A DNA stretch of 64,000 nt. Origin: Geosiphon pyriformis. Lineage: Eukaryota; Glomeromycota; Glomeromycetes; Archaeosporales; Geosiphonaceae. The DNA is taken from the NCBI GenBank assembly GCA_016748015.1, contig JAAOMT010000352.1, positions 248,001 to 312,000 on the forward strand. Reading direction: 5' to 3'. The notes below the pieces were generated by a model. That model did not search any database. It worked only from the letters and a program-made list of their open reading frames with translations, and was not told the origin of the DNA. The translations under genes were made by a program, and so were the position numbers. This document shows, piece after piece, positions 53,997 through 64,000 of the stretch; the first letter of the stretch is position 1, and each line of letters starts with the position of its first letter.

Positions 53997-56414
53997 AAGC
54001 AAAAAACTCTTTCTCTCCTATTTTTTATGACCATAACAAAAATTAAGAATAAAAAAGTTGTAAATATTACTTTTCCTATAGTAACTAATAAAGTTTCAAC
54101 ACGAAAGAATCTCTCTGTTATTGAAGCAGCTAAATAAAATGTTCTGGTTACATTTCTCTTAAAAAACATTAGTGAAAAGCTGCTTTTAACAGCTTCTGGT
54201 TTATTTTCTTCATCTTTGGCTGGTAGTTCTTCACCTGTCAAAGTTTCTTCAAAAAACACACTTGAGTTAGTCTTAGTGTTGTCTTTACTATTTCAAAAAG
54301 CCCAAAAATTTTTAATAACAGACCAGTTAACAAGTTGGTTTTTCCTGTTCTCACCATTCTTACTACTATTACTACTATTACTTCACAAATGACTTAAAAA
54401 GCCAAAAAGTCCAAAAAACAGCAGCAGGCATTTACAACTGTTTTGGTGACACCAAATCCCAGATGAGATCTTGGAAAAAATCTTTACAGTAGCAGCCAGC
54501 CCTTTTCCTAATATAAATGACAACAGCAACAGCAATAGCACATCATTTAAAATAGAACAAGATCAACTACTGGCTGTATTGTCTAATGTGGTATTCTCTA
54601 ACAAATCATTACCTGTCATAGAAGCAAAACAGTTCATTACTTCAGATGATTTTAAAGATTGGGCCAATTAGATGAAAATAGAATCAACTGCTTTTTTTTC
54701 AGTTTCTGGCACTGCTAATAATGATGCTTGGATAAATGTAAATGGTTATCAGAGGTTCTCTGGATGGGTGGCCTCTACTCTAGTATCTGGTACAATATTT
54801 AAGATTAAAATGGCCCTGCTCAGTTCTTTGTTTTAATTACTGCCTGGTTGTATTGGGCTTAAGTCTGTTTTACAAGATATTGTCAAGTTGTTCTGTGTGA
54901 AATTTGCATCTCAGAAAAGTTTAAATAGTATTACCAAAGTGGTCATTAGTAATGAAGTTTTTTTAATTACTCTTAAGATTACACAGTCTTCTGGTGTGGT
55001 CTTTGTTTCTCCTCCCTTTTGTCAATTACACTTCATAATGTACTCTTGAATACCTCTTTTAATAATATTAAAGCTGTTCTTGACATTTTTGGTGTTGTCA
55101 TTTCTGTTAAGTTAAAGCCTGCTGGTTTATGACAATATGCTATGGTTTAATTCAAAAACATTTTTTCTGCTGCTGCTGCTTTTATTTATTGGTTTGTTTT
55201 GGTTAGGAAAGACAGTATTAGAATTCTCTTTGTTGTTAACCAAAATGAAATTATTTCTTCAAGAAATGCTTTTAAGACTAAATTGGTTAATCTTCTCTTT
55301 GGCTGTACTGTCTTTGAGATAAGTAATTTGGTCTCCCAAATTGGTGACCAAACATGTTTCATTTTTTGCTCATCTAAATCATACTAATGTTAATGCTTTG
55401 CTGTGGTTATCTTTGATTCTTTGAAATCTCTGAATATTGCTGTGTCAAAAACTGGTACCTTATATGGTTGCCATATTTAGTAAAAAACTCCTAGATATTA
55501 CCACTGCCACAAGTGTCAAAACTTGAATTATTTGGCTGTAAACTGCAAGATGTTACTTTTATTTCGATCCAAATTATCTTTCAACACTTTTGATGGCCCC
55601 AAAGTCTTCTAATTTTCATTTGCTAATTCTAAATTTTATGTCAAAGCTGCTGTCTTTGTGGTTTCTTCTGTTGTTGCTGCTGCTAATATAAACTTGGATT
55701 TTGGTGGTCTTCCCAAAACTACAAAACTCATGGTGCCTGTTGTTTTTTCTGCTTTCAATATTGCTATTAAATCTAGATTGGCTTCTCTGAAATTCTATCT
55801 TAGTGAACTTTTTTTGTTAATAAAATTTTTGGTTAAACTTGTTGATACTTTGGTTGTATTGGTTACTAAATTGCTGTCTACTTCACTTGTTATGGATGTG
55901 TTAGTAAAGAAAAGTGTGGCTGTTTTGGCTAAGCAAAATAAAGATTTTGCTGCTGTTACTTTTATAATGTAGAAAAAAATGACACATCTTGAGAAAAAGT
56001 GTGAACAGGCCTGTTTAAAATATGTATCAGATAATGATAATATAGTTGATAATAATGATAATGATGTTAAGAATTATTTTGTTTATAATGACACTTTTGA
56101 TCTTATGATAAATTTATGAGAAAATTAGCCTTCCAGTATCAAATCCAATTCTGATCAGACTGTTAAGTAGATAAATAGTATAGTTAAGAATAGTTATAAG
56201 CTTGTTGGCATTATGAGTAAGATGTATAAATTAAATTTGTTTAATATATTAGATAGCAAAGATAGTATTAGTGTATAATTAGAGCTTTCCACTTGTGATT
56301 AGTTACATCTTGTAATTTTTGTATTATTGAGTAAGCTGGCTTTATGAAAACACTACAATTTTGTAAACATAAACTAATAAACATCTGGTATGGCTACACA
56401 TTAACAAAAAAAAA
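53997..56414 (+). mobile_element. LINE-type element with ORF1 only, copy 3
   Basis: Plus strand, about 2.4 kb, ending in nine A (56406-56414). The start CAAAAAACTCTTTCTC matches copy 1. The flanks are AATAACAAGCTAAAG on the left and GTAACAACAGATAG on the right, both from the same part of the LTR, so the target duplication is present but diverged. The interior has only ORF1. Confidence 0.82.
54027..56278 (+). pseudogene. LINE ORF1, copy 3
   Basis: ATG at 54027, stop near 56276. Pieces: ITERFF-like N-terminal segment; 54471-54671 with KIFTVAASPFPNINDNSNSN and IEQDQLLAVLSNVVFSNKSL; RRM-like strands near 55030-55210 (LKPAGLxQYAMV and following); knuckle CHKCQNLNYLAVNC near 55503-55545, where His is Tyr but the last Cys is kept; C-terminal piece 55658-55972; acidic end SDNDNIVDNNDND. 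Frameshifts and stops throughout. Confidence 0.75.
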
Positions 56415-57026
56415 GTAACAACAGATAGCAAAGAAAAACAAGATTATAGGATAATAAAAAAAATCAAAAAAAATTCAACTTCAAAGAGTAAATTGAATAA
56501 GTATGGATTCAATATGTAAGATTAGTTTTATAAAATATCTCAGTTATTATATTTTTAAAAGATAATTAGAGAATTTAAAAGTAAAGAAATAGTTTATACT
56601 GTCAACAAATAATTATATACTGGTATAATTCTATGTCTCACATTGACACTTTTAGAATTCAATATCAGATATTAAATGTACTCTTCAATTATGTTTAATT
56701 CAATAATTTTTAAATATTACAATTACACATTTTAGGAAAATATAGAAAATAACCAACAAGTAATCTTTTATCCCAATATGTTTGAATACTTAAAGGTAAG
56801 AAAAAAGAAATTAGCAATAAAAGAAAGATTGAGATGAAATTTGATATTTTATTTATTTTATTTTCTTGATTTCTGACATGTATTTCTATAGCTAAGAGAT
56901 TCATTGCTTATATAGCTATTAAAATTTGTCAATGATCAGGTCAACAACTAGATCAATAATCAAGTTAATGATTAGTTCAATATTTAGGTCAATAATCAGA
57001 TTAATGATCAAGTCAATAATCACTAT

Positions 57027-57763
57027 TGTTACAAGTTGGAGTAACAAGCTAACAGATAGCAAAAAAAAACAGGATTGTAGAATAATGAAAGAAATTAAAG
57101 AAAATTCAACTTCAAAGAGCAAATTGAATGAGTATAGATTCAATATGTGAGATTAGTCTCATAAAATATCTCAATTATTATACTTTTTAAAAGATAACTA
57201 AAAAATCTAAAGATAGAGAGATAATCTATACTGTCAACAAATAATCACACACTGGTATAATTCTATGCCTCATGTCAGTGCTCTTAGAATTCAATATTAG
57301 GTATCAAATGTACTCATTAGTTACATTTTATTTAATAATCTTCAAATACTGCAATTACACATTTTAGAAAAAAGATAAAAAATAACCAACAAGTAATCTT
57401 TTATCCCAAGATGTTCAGATACTTGAAAGTAGAAAAAGAAAAATTAGTGATAAGAGAAGAATTAAGATAAAGTTGTTATTTTATTTATTTTTTTTCTTTG
57501 ATTTTTACATGCTTTTCTACAGCTAAAAAATTTATTGCTTATATAGTTATTAAAAGTGGTCAATGATCAGATTAATGACTAGGTCAATAATCAGGTCAAT
57601 AATCAGGTCATTGATCAAGTCAATAATTAGGTCAATAATCAGGTCAATGGTCAGGTCATTAATCAGGTTAATGATTATTTTCTAAAAATAGAGTGGTTAT
57701 TATATAATATCAGTGGCTAATACATGTGATAATTAATAAGAAGTATAGGTTTCAACCATAACA
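57027..57763 (-). repeat. Solo family-A LTR nested in the A5 LTR
   Basis: 737 bases, TGTTACAAG to CATAACA, no internal element sequence. The left flank is CACTAT and the right flank is TTATC, while the uninterrupted consensus is CACTATCTAAA, so the target duplication is CTAT/TTAT or ACTAT/ATTAT with one change. It has ten 12-base units (57557-57676). It arose from an insertion followed by LTR-LTR recombination. Confidence 0.88.
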
Positions 57764-57819
57764 TTATCTAAAAATAAAGTGGCTAATTATATGATATCAA
57801 TGTCTAATACATGTGATAA

Positions 57820-58476
57820 CTAATAAATAGTATAGGTTTCAATCATAATATTATCTTTTTTAAAGAGATTGAGCTCTAATGAAATCAAGCTATTTATGAA
57901 ATAATCTATTTGAAGAGTTTTGTTTAATTCAAAGCTAACTAGTTTATTGAAGTCTTTGGTAAATAAGGTATATAATAGTTAAGACAAAATAAGTTTTGTA
58001 TTCAAGAAACCAAATTTTTGTATTAGAGTTTTGGTTCTTTTAGCAATAGTTAAAACTCTTGGAATATCTAATCATATAATGTCCAAAATTTTTGTCTGTA
58101 TTTCTAAAGTTGTTTTCTTTATTAGTTTCATGTTCTCTATAATTTTATCAAGACAACCATAAAGTTCTATTTGCCTTCCATATAACAAGTTTTTGTCTAT
58201 GGGCAAGATTTCTTGGATTGTTTTTCCAATTGTGCTAGAAAGTAAGAGTATAGCTACTGTTATACTTTTTAACAGATATTTATCTATTTTGCTACCAATT
58301 TTTTCTCTTTTGATAGTGGTTTTTTTAAGTCTAATAACAGTATGTGTTTTATTATTATTAGTTATAGTGGTTTGTTTTCTAATAGTCAAAGTAGCATTTA
58401 GATAGTTTTTGATTTAATATTCATAAAAAGTATAGAAGGTGTTTTAAATGTTTTAATTCAGGAAATAATTATTCAT
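57820..58476 (-). pseudogene. A5 third ORF, same length as in A2
   Basis: ATG at 58476, stop at 57820 inside the LTR, 657 bases as in A2. One clear TGA replaces the Arg codon of IIRLDVP (near 58070), and a start-proximal stop lies near 58410. Readable parts: TVIRLKKTTIKREKIGSK, IQEILPIDKNLLYGRQIELY and LIKKTTLEIQTKILDII. No length change against A2 although the copies are clearly diverged. Confidence 0.7.
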
Positions 58477-58499
58477 GTCAATTAAAGATACCTCTGTTT

Positions 58500-59829
58500 T
58501 GGGAATAATATATTTATTTATACTTAATTTTTGCTGATCATTTAAGTTGGTATTACCACAACAGGCAACCAATCAGATCATTTATAATATTTTTTAAGTC
58601 ATATACTATGAATAAGATAATCATTAAAGATTGTTCCAAATTGATCTTAAAGAATATAAAAACTATTGTTCAAAACTTTGTTGATTATAAAGGGTCTTTT
58701 CTATTGGCTAAAGAATTTATCACCATAGATATTGTCTCTGTCTGAACAATATTCTAATACTAAATTATTAACACTTAAGAAAAGTGTTTTATAAGTTTTT
58801 TTTTTTTAAGCTTTTCTTAGAACTGTTTTATCTTTTCAAAGACAATTATTTATGCTTCTATCAAGGAGTCAAAAATAATATTAAGTCTTCTTTGCAAAAT
58901 GTTTTTATAATTTTCTATTGTGATTTTTTCAAAGAGTATTGTTTCAATGTCAATTTCTATTGGTAGTGTTGTCATGTGTTTATAGAGCAGATAAAAAGAT
59001 TCATAACTTGTTATATCATAATTCACAGTTTTATAAGCAAATAAAGCTGAAGGCAGTACTTTGTTCCATAAGTTTGTTTTTTTATTGGTTTTGGCTAAGG
59101 TTTTACATAGTGTTCTATTGAAATGTTCTACTAGGTTTTTTGTTTGAAAGTGATAAGGAAAGGAAAGTTTATGATGTATTCCTATTTTTCTACAAAGTTC
59201 TTCAACCAGTGTACTAAGAAAAGCTCTTTCTTTATCAAATAAAAGTTTTTTGGAGCAGCCATAACAGCAAATAATATCTTCATAAATAAAGTTGACTATT
59301 GAAACTGTTGTTTAGTCTGGAGTGGCTCTTGCTTTTACTCATTTTATAAAATAATTGGTAGCTATAATAATGTATCTATTGCTATTAAGAGTTATTGTTA
59401 AGAGTCCAATAACATCTATACCAATTCTATCAAATAGTTGGCCAACAGAAATTGAATAGATATTTTCCATTCAGTTGGGTTTTTTTTTCTTTGGCAGATG
59501 TTACAGATTTTGGTATACTCAGCAATGTCTTTTTTTAAAGTAGGTTAATAATAGCAAGCTAAAGTTTTCTGAATTTTTTTTGTTTTTTCAAAGTGTTTAG
59601 CTAATGGATTAGTGTACATATTATAGATCACAATTTTTCTTTCTTCAAATCTAATGACTCTCTGAGGGTGATTAAGATCTTTTTTATTTCTTTTATATAG
59701 TTGGTTCTGGCAAATCAAATAGAAATTTGATTGTTTGCATAAATATTCTCTTTGCTGTTGAGTGTATTCTGGTGGATATTGTTTTTTACCCAAAAATTCC
59801 ATTAAGGCAAAGTAGTTGTCCAAGTCCAT
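58500..59829 (-). pseudogene. A5 integrase
   Basis: The minus strand starts with MDLDNYFALMEFLGKKQYPP at 59829 and is open for 94 codons to NPLAKHFEKTKKIQKTLA, so part of the zinc module is intact. The core and C-terminus follow with stops; VEHFNRTL near 59120 has His for Arg. The LFAYKTVNYDITSYES part is near 58990-59040. Confidence 0.7.
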
Positions 59830-59949
59830 TATTATGTTTGTTTATAAGATTATTACTAATAATTAAGTTGATTTAGTTAAGAGATTGTATTATCACTGGA
59901 TGATAAGTCTAGAGAAAGTATCAGTGTTTTGATGATTTGCTCTTTTGCA

Positions 59950-60674
59950 GTGTTAAATATCATAGTCTAATTCATCCAGGTGGAGTATCCAGCAAGTTAT
60001 TTGTTTGTGTTCTAGCTTTTTTTTTATTGTGCAGTCAAACCAAAGCTTAATAATCTATTACTACTAGGAATTTCACACCAAGAAGATATTGGTCCCAGTA
60101 ACTAATAGTCTAAACTACTGCTAAGTATTCTTGTTCAGTAACTAAATAGTTCTTTTCTGCTGATATAAGGATTCTACTGGCATATGCTATAACATGTTTC
60201 ATGCTATCTTCATTTTTCTGTAAGAGAACAGCACCAAGTCTATAGCCAGATGTATTAGTGTGTAGAATAAAAGGTTGGTCCAGATCAGATTGTTTAAGGA
60301 TTGATTTAGTAACAAGTTTTTTTTTTAAAGTTTCAAAAGCTTTTTGTTAATAAATGTTCCAATAATAATTGATATTTTTTTTGAGTAGCTGATTAAAAAA
60401 AAAGGTGATTTTAGAGAAATTCTTGATAAATTTGTCATAGTAAGAAGCCAAACCAAAAAAAGAGTATAGTTTAAGAACATTCATTGGTTGTCTAATGTTC
60501 AACTTTGGCTGAATTAAGAAAGATTCTATCTTTTGTAATAAGATGACCAAAGAACTGGGTGGATTGTCATCCAAAGAAAAATTTGATTGGATTTATCTTA
60601 AGACCAGTATTTCTAAAAAGATTAAAAACCTTTTACAAGTATTTAAAATGTTCATTCCAGATTTTTGAGTATAC
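59950..60674 (-). pseudogene. A5 RNase H and RT part
   Basis: The minus strand reads FILHTNTSGYRLGAVLLQ near 60210-60265 (Asp changed to Asn), SVTEQEYLAVV near 60125-60150, and the thumb segment 60347-60574 with FGLASYYDKFIKNFSKITFF. RT is cut at VYSKIWNEHFKYL by the A6 LTR (60675). Confidence 0.7.
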
Positions 60675-61436
60675 TGTTACAAATTGAAGTAACAAGTTAA
60701 TGGATAGCAAAAGAGAACAGGATTGTAGGGTAATGAAAAAAATTAAAGGGAATTCAATTTCAAAGAGCAAATTGAATAAGTATGAATTCAATATACAAGA
60801 TCAGTCTCATAAAATATCTCAGTTGCTATACTTTTCAAAAGATAATTAAAAAATTTGAAAGTAGAAAAATAGTCCATACTGTCAACAAATAATCACACAC
60901 TGGTATAATTCTATGTCTCACATCAGCATTCTTAGAATTCAATATCAGGTATCAAATATACTTTTCAGTCATGTTTTATTTAATAATTTTCAAATACTAT
61001 AATTACATGTTTCAGAAAAAGGATAGAGAATAATTAACAAGTAGTTTTTTATTCCAAGATGTTTAGATACTTAAAAATAGGAAAAGAGAAATTAGCAAGA
61101 AGAGAAAAATTGAAATAAAGTTGTTATTTTATTTCTTTTTTTTCTTTGATTCTTATATATTTTTCTATAGTTAAAAGATCTATTGCTTATATAGCTATTA
61201 AAAGTGGTCAATGATCAAGTTAACAACTAAATCAATAATTAGATCAATGATCAGATTAATGATCAGGTCAATGATCAGGTCATTGATCAAATCAATAATC
61301 AGGTCAATAATTAAGTTAATGATCAGGTTATTAATCAAGTTAATAATCACTATCTAAAAATAGAGTGGCTAATTATATGACATTAGTGGTTAATACATGT
61401 AATAATTAATAAGAAGTGTAGATTTCAACCATAATA
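60675..61436 (-). repeat. A6 3' LTR
   Basis: 762 bases, TGTTACAAATTG to CAACCATAATA. Twelve 12-base units (61208-61351), the most of any LTR here, which accounts for it being the longest. TATA box and polyadenylation signal regions are present. Confidence 0.88.
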
Positions 61437-62061
61437 TCATTCTTTCCAAAGAGATTGAGCTCTGGTAAAATCAAGTTATTCATAGTGTAATCTATTTAAA
61501 GAGTTTTATCTAACTCAAAGCTAACTAGTTTATTGAAGTTTTTTGTGGATAGAGTATATAATACTTAAAGTGAAATGAGTTTTGTATTTAAGAGACCAAA
61601 TCTTTGTATTAGAGTTTTGGCTTTTTTAGCATTAATTAAAACTCTTGGGATATCTAACCATATAATACCCAAAATTTTTTCCTTTATCTCTGAAGTTGTT
61701 TTCTTTATGAGTTTCATATTTTCTATGATTTCTCTAAAGTGATCATAGAGTTTTAATTGCCTTCTATATAACAAATTTTTGTTTATAGGCAAGATTTTTT
61801 GGATTGTTTTTCTAATTGTGCTAGAAGGTAAGAGTATAACTGCTGTTATACTTTCTAACAAATATTTATCTATTTTGCTACCAATTTTTTCTCTTCTGGT
61901 AGTAGTTTTCTTTGGTCTAATAACAGTATGTATTCTACTGTTATCAGTTATAATGGTTTGTTTTTCAATGGTCAAAAAAACATTTAGATGGTTTTTGATC
62001 CAATATTCATGGAGAGTATAGAAAACATTTTGAATGTTTTGATTCAGAAATAATTGTTCAT
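61406..62061 (-). pseudogene. A6 third ORF
   Basis: ATG at 62061, stop at 61406 inside the LTR. 656 bases, so one base is lost near the start compared with A2 and A5. From 61975 to 61565 it is open, with TVIRPKKTTTRREKIGSK, IQKILPINKNLLYRRQLKLY and IIWLDIPRVLI, in which the Arg codon seen in A2 is Trp. Confidence 0.7.
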
Positions 62062-62099
62062 GTCAATTAAAGATACCTCTGTTTTGGGAATGGTGCATT

Positions 62100-62997
62100 T
62101 ATTTATACTTAATTTTTGCTGATTATTTGGATCAGTATTACTATAATAGGCAATCAATCAAGTTATTTATAATATTTCTTGAGTTGTGTACTATAAACAA
62201 GATGATCATTAAAGATTGTTCTATATTGATCTTAAAGAATATAAGAATTATTGTTCAAAACTTTGTTGACTATAAAAAGTTCTTTCCATTGGTTAGAAAA
62301 TTTATTATTATAGACATTGTCTTTGTTTAAATGGTATTTTAATATCAAGTCACCAATACTTAAAGAAAATGTTTTATAGGTTTTTTTTTCTTAAGCTTTT
62401 TTTGGAACTGTTTTATCTTTTCAAAAGCAATTATTTGTGTTTCTACCAAGAAGTTAAAAATAGTACCAAGTTTTTTTTGCAAAATGTCTTTGTAATTTTC
62501 TATTGTAATTTTTTCAAAAGATATTGTCTTAATGTCAATATTTATTAGTAGTGTTGCCATGTATTCATAGAACAAATAAAAAAGTTCATAACTTGTTATG
62601 TCATAATTTACAGTTCTATAAGCAAACAAAGCTGAAAACAGTACTTTGTCTTATATATTTGTTTTTTTACTGGTTTTGGCTAAAGTTTCACATAGTGTTT
62701 TATTGAAAAGATAATGTATTCTTATTTTTCTACAAAGTATTTTAACCAGTGTACTGATAAAAGCTTTTTCTCTATCAAATAAATTGTTCTTTGGGACAGC
62801 CATGATAGCAGATGATATCTTTATAAATAAAATTGGCTATTGAGACTGCTGTTTGGTTTGGAGTGGTTCTTGTTTCTACCCACTTTGTAAGATAGTTGGT
62901 AGCTGTGATAATATATCTGTTGCCATCAGGAGTTATTGTTAAAAGTCCAACAACATCTATACCAATTCTGTCAAATGGTTAACCAACAGAGATTGGA
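62100..62997 (-). pseudogene. A6 integrase, core and C-terminus
   Basis: Minus strand. From the left border of the B-type LTR: FDRIGIDVVGLLTITPDGNR near 62895-62975 (first Asp), TKWVETRTTPNQTAVSIANF near 62830-62890, then the LLFDRE-like segment and, open at 62360-62629, FAYRTVNYDITSYELF. The segment with the catalytic Glu is shortened by a deletion near 62705. Confidence 0.75.
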
Positions 62998-63565
62998 TGG
63001 TATTACTGGAGGTTTTTGGTCTCTTTTCTTGAATGTTGTTAATGCTGATTTGCTGTAAATTCACATTCTCAGGAAGTAGTTGGACCTCCAGTAACTGAAT
63101 TTATCTTCAAATTATTTCCTATAATTTGAACTACTGGACTTATAAGTGGAATGGCCAGTTATTTTATGTAGTTACGTTGTAGTAAATATCAACTTTTTTC
63201 CAGGAATTGCTTATCTGGAAGCTTACTAAAATGTGTAGTTACTTTGCTGTAAAAGTCAACTCTTCTACAGGAATTTCATCTGTAGACTACTCTAATAATT
63301 ATAATAAGAAAAGAAAGAAAAATAAAAGAAATGTAAAAGAAATAGAATTCTAACAAGGGAAACATTTTCTATCCAGGCCTGGAATTACTAACAAATTACT
63401 GAAATTGGTAGCTAATCAATTTCGAAATGTTAGTTGTGTTAAAAGAATTTCAAGTGCAATAATCAAAGAATTTGGTTTTCGAATATTTAATTTTTATTTG
63501 AATGTGTAAAAGATGATTTGTTTCAATTAAGATATCTAAAGTAAAGTACTATGATAAGATACTAT
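62998..63565 (-). repeat. B-beta LTR, partial (B5)
   Basis: Matches the B1 LTR (5125-5690) over its first 560 bases, in the same orientation. It starts TGGTATTACTGG, where B1 has TGTTATTGG. It is inside the A6 integrase. At 63565 a family-A LTR begins, so the rest is outside the window. Confidence 0.8.
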
Positions 63566-64000
63566 TGTTATGATTGAAACCTATACTTCTTATTAATTAT
63601 CATATATATTAGTCATTGATATCACATAAATTAGCCACTCTATTTTTAGAAAATAATCATTGATCTGATCATTGACCTAGTCATTAATCTGATCATTGAT
63701 CACTTTTGACAGCTATATAAGCAATGAATCTTTTAATTGTAAAAAACATTAAAAAATCAAGAAAATCAAATAAATAAAATAACAACTTTCATTTTAATCT
63801 TTCTCTTATCACTAATTTCCCTTTCCTTACCTTCAAGTATCTGAACATCTTAAAAGATAAAAGATTATTTGTTGACATTTACCTACACTTTTTCTGAAAT
63901 ATATAAGTGTAGCATTTAAAGATTATTGAATAAAATGTGACTAAAGAGCACATCTGATACTTGATATTGAATTCTAAGAGTGCCAACATGAGACATAGAA
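63566..64000 (+). repeat. Family-A LTR at the right edge (A8), partial
   Basis: Starts TGTTATGATTGAAACC in plus orientation, after ACTAT of the B-beta LTR. It has four 12-base units (about 63653-63704), TATA box AGCTATATAAG near 63711 and polyadenylation signal AATAAA near 63928. The window ends in its 3' third. Solo LTR or start of an element cannot be told. Confidence 0.85.

Larger units (their letters stand above)
53972..57850 (-). repeat. A5 3' LTR in three pieces
   Basis: The first piece begins TATTACAGATTGG, where other copies have TGTTACAAGTTGG. The second piece (56415-57026) contains the polyadenylation signal, TATA box and eight 12-base units (about 56931-57026). The third (57764-57850) ends CAATCATAATA. 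Removing the two insertions leaves about 725 bases, as expected for a family-A LTR with eight units. Confidence 0.8.
53972..60674 (-). mobile_element. Ty3/Gypsy LTR retrotransposon A5, 3' half with disrupted 3' LTR
   Basis: Minus-strand RT, RNase H, integrase, third ORF and 3' LTR. The LTR is in three pieces (53972-53996, 56415-57026, 57764-57850) because a LINE and another LTR lie in it. The 5' half is outside the window, since A6 cuts RT at 60674. A5 inserted in A4. Confidence 0.85.
60675..62997 (-). mobile_element. Ty3/Gypsy LTR retrotransposon A6, 3' end only
   Basis: Minus-strand integrase, third ORF and 3' LTR. It is inserted at GTATAC of the A5 RT. The rest is outside the window, since a B-type LTR interrupts integrase at 62998. 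Confidence 0.87.

Noticed and set aside
56926-57150. Two opposite 74-codon frames with repeating residues
   Set aside because: They arise from the 12-base LTR repeats, which are divisible by three and so stay open in several frames.

Overview
The window is AT-rich eukaryotic DNA in which I find no host gene, tRNA or rRNA. Practically every base can be assigned to a retrotransposon. Two Ty3/Gypsy (Metaviridae-type) LTR families, here called A and B, and one non-LTR (LINE-type) family account for it. The repeat proteins (an ORF1 with an RRM fold and a zinc knuckle, and family-A gag-pol with an extra ORF after integrase) resemble, from memory, repeat proteins of arbuscular mycorrhizal fungi (Glomeromycotina, such as Rhizophagus or Gigaspora). 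Strong AT bias, few CpG dinucleotides and heavy transposon load fit that. The organism is an inference.

Layout from left to right. B1 (minus, 1-6070, cut by the window edge) abuts the middle of the gag of B2 (plus, 6071-14141). The 3' LTR of B2 abuts the gag of A1 (plus, 14142-22513). A1 has a 2.4-kb LINE inside its third ORF (18912-21307). The 3' LTR of A1 abuts the protease of A2 (plus, 22514-27140, the best preserved element). The 3' LTR of A2 abuts the protease of A3 (minus, 27141-30084). The 5' LTR of A3 sits in the third ORF of A7 (minus, 30085-40085). The 5' LTR of A7 is split by B3, a short non-autonomous element (36372-39825). A7 abuts B4 (minus, 40086-49006), which abuts a LINE fragment (49007-49193). 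That fragment lies in the integrase of A4 (minus, 49194-53971), which also carries a full LINE in its reverse transcriptase. To the right, A5 (minus, 53972-60674) joins A4. The 3' LTR of A5 holds a LINE and a solo LTR. A6 (minus, 60675-62997) lies in the RT of A5, a B-type LTR (62998-63565) lies in the integrase of A6, and a family-A LTR (63566 to the end) lies in that LTR. The simplest reading is a two-sided nest around A4, with the missing halves outside the window.

How the parts work. Family A: LTR - PBS - gag (CCHC) - protease - Cys-rich linker - RT - RNase H - integrase (HHCC, DDE, GPF) - a conserved ORF of about 218 codons that overlaps integrase and ends inside the 3' LTR. Family B: gag (CCHC) - protease - linker with several CxxC pairs - dUTPase - RT - RNase H - integrase - a small downstream ORF. 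Both families share one primer-binding site sequence. The LINE-type element carries only ORF1 yet has constant ends, a poly(A) tail and target duplications, like a half-LINE mobilised in trans.

Nearly all coding regions are broken by stops and frameshifts, mostly explicable by C-to-T and G-to-A changes. Domain limits below are estimates by eye.
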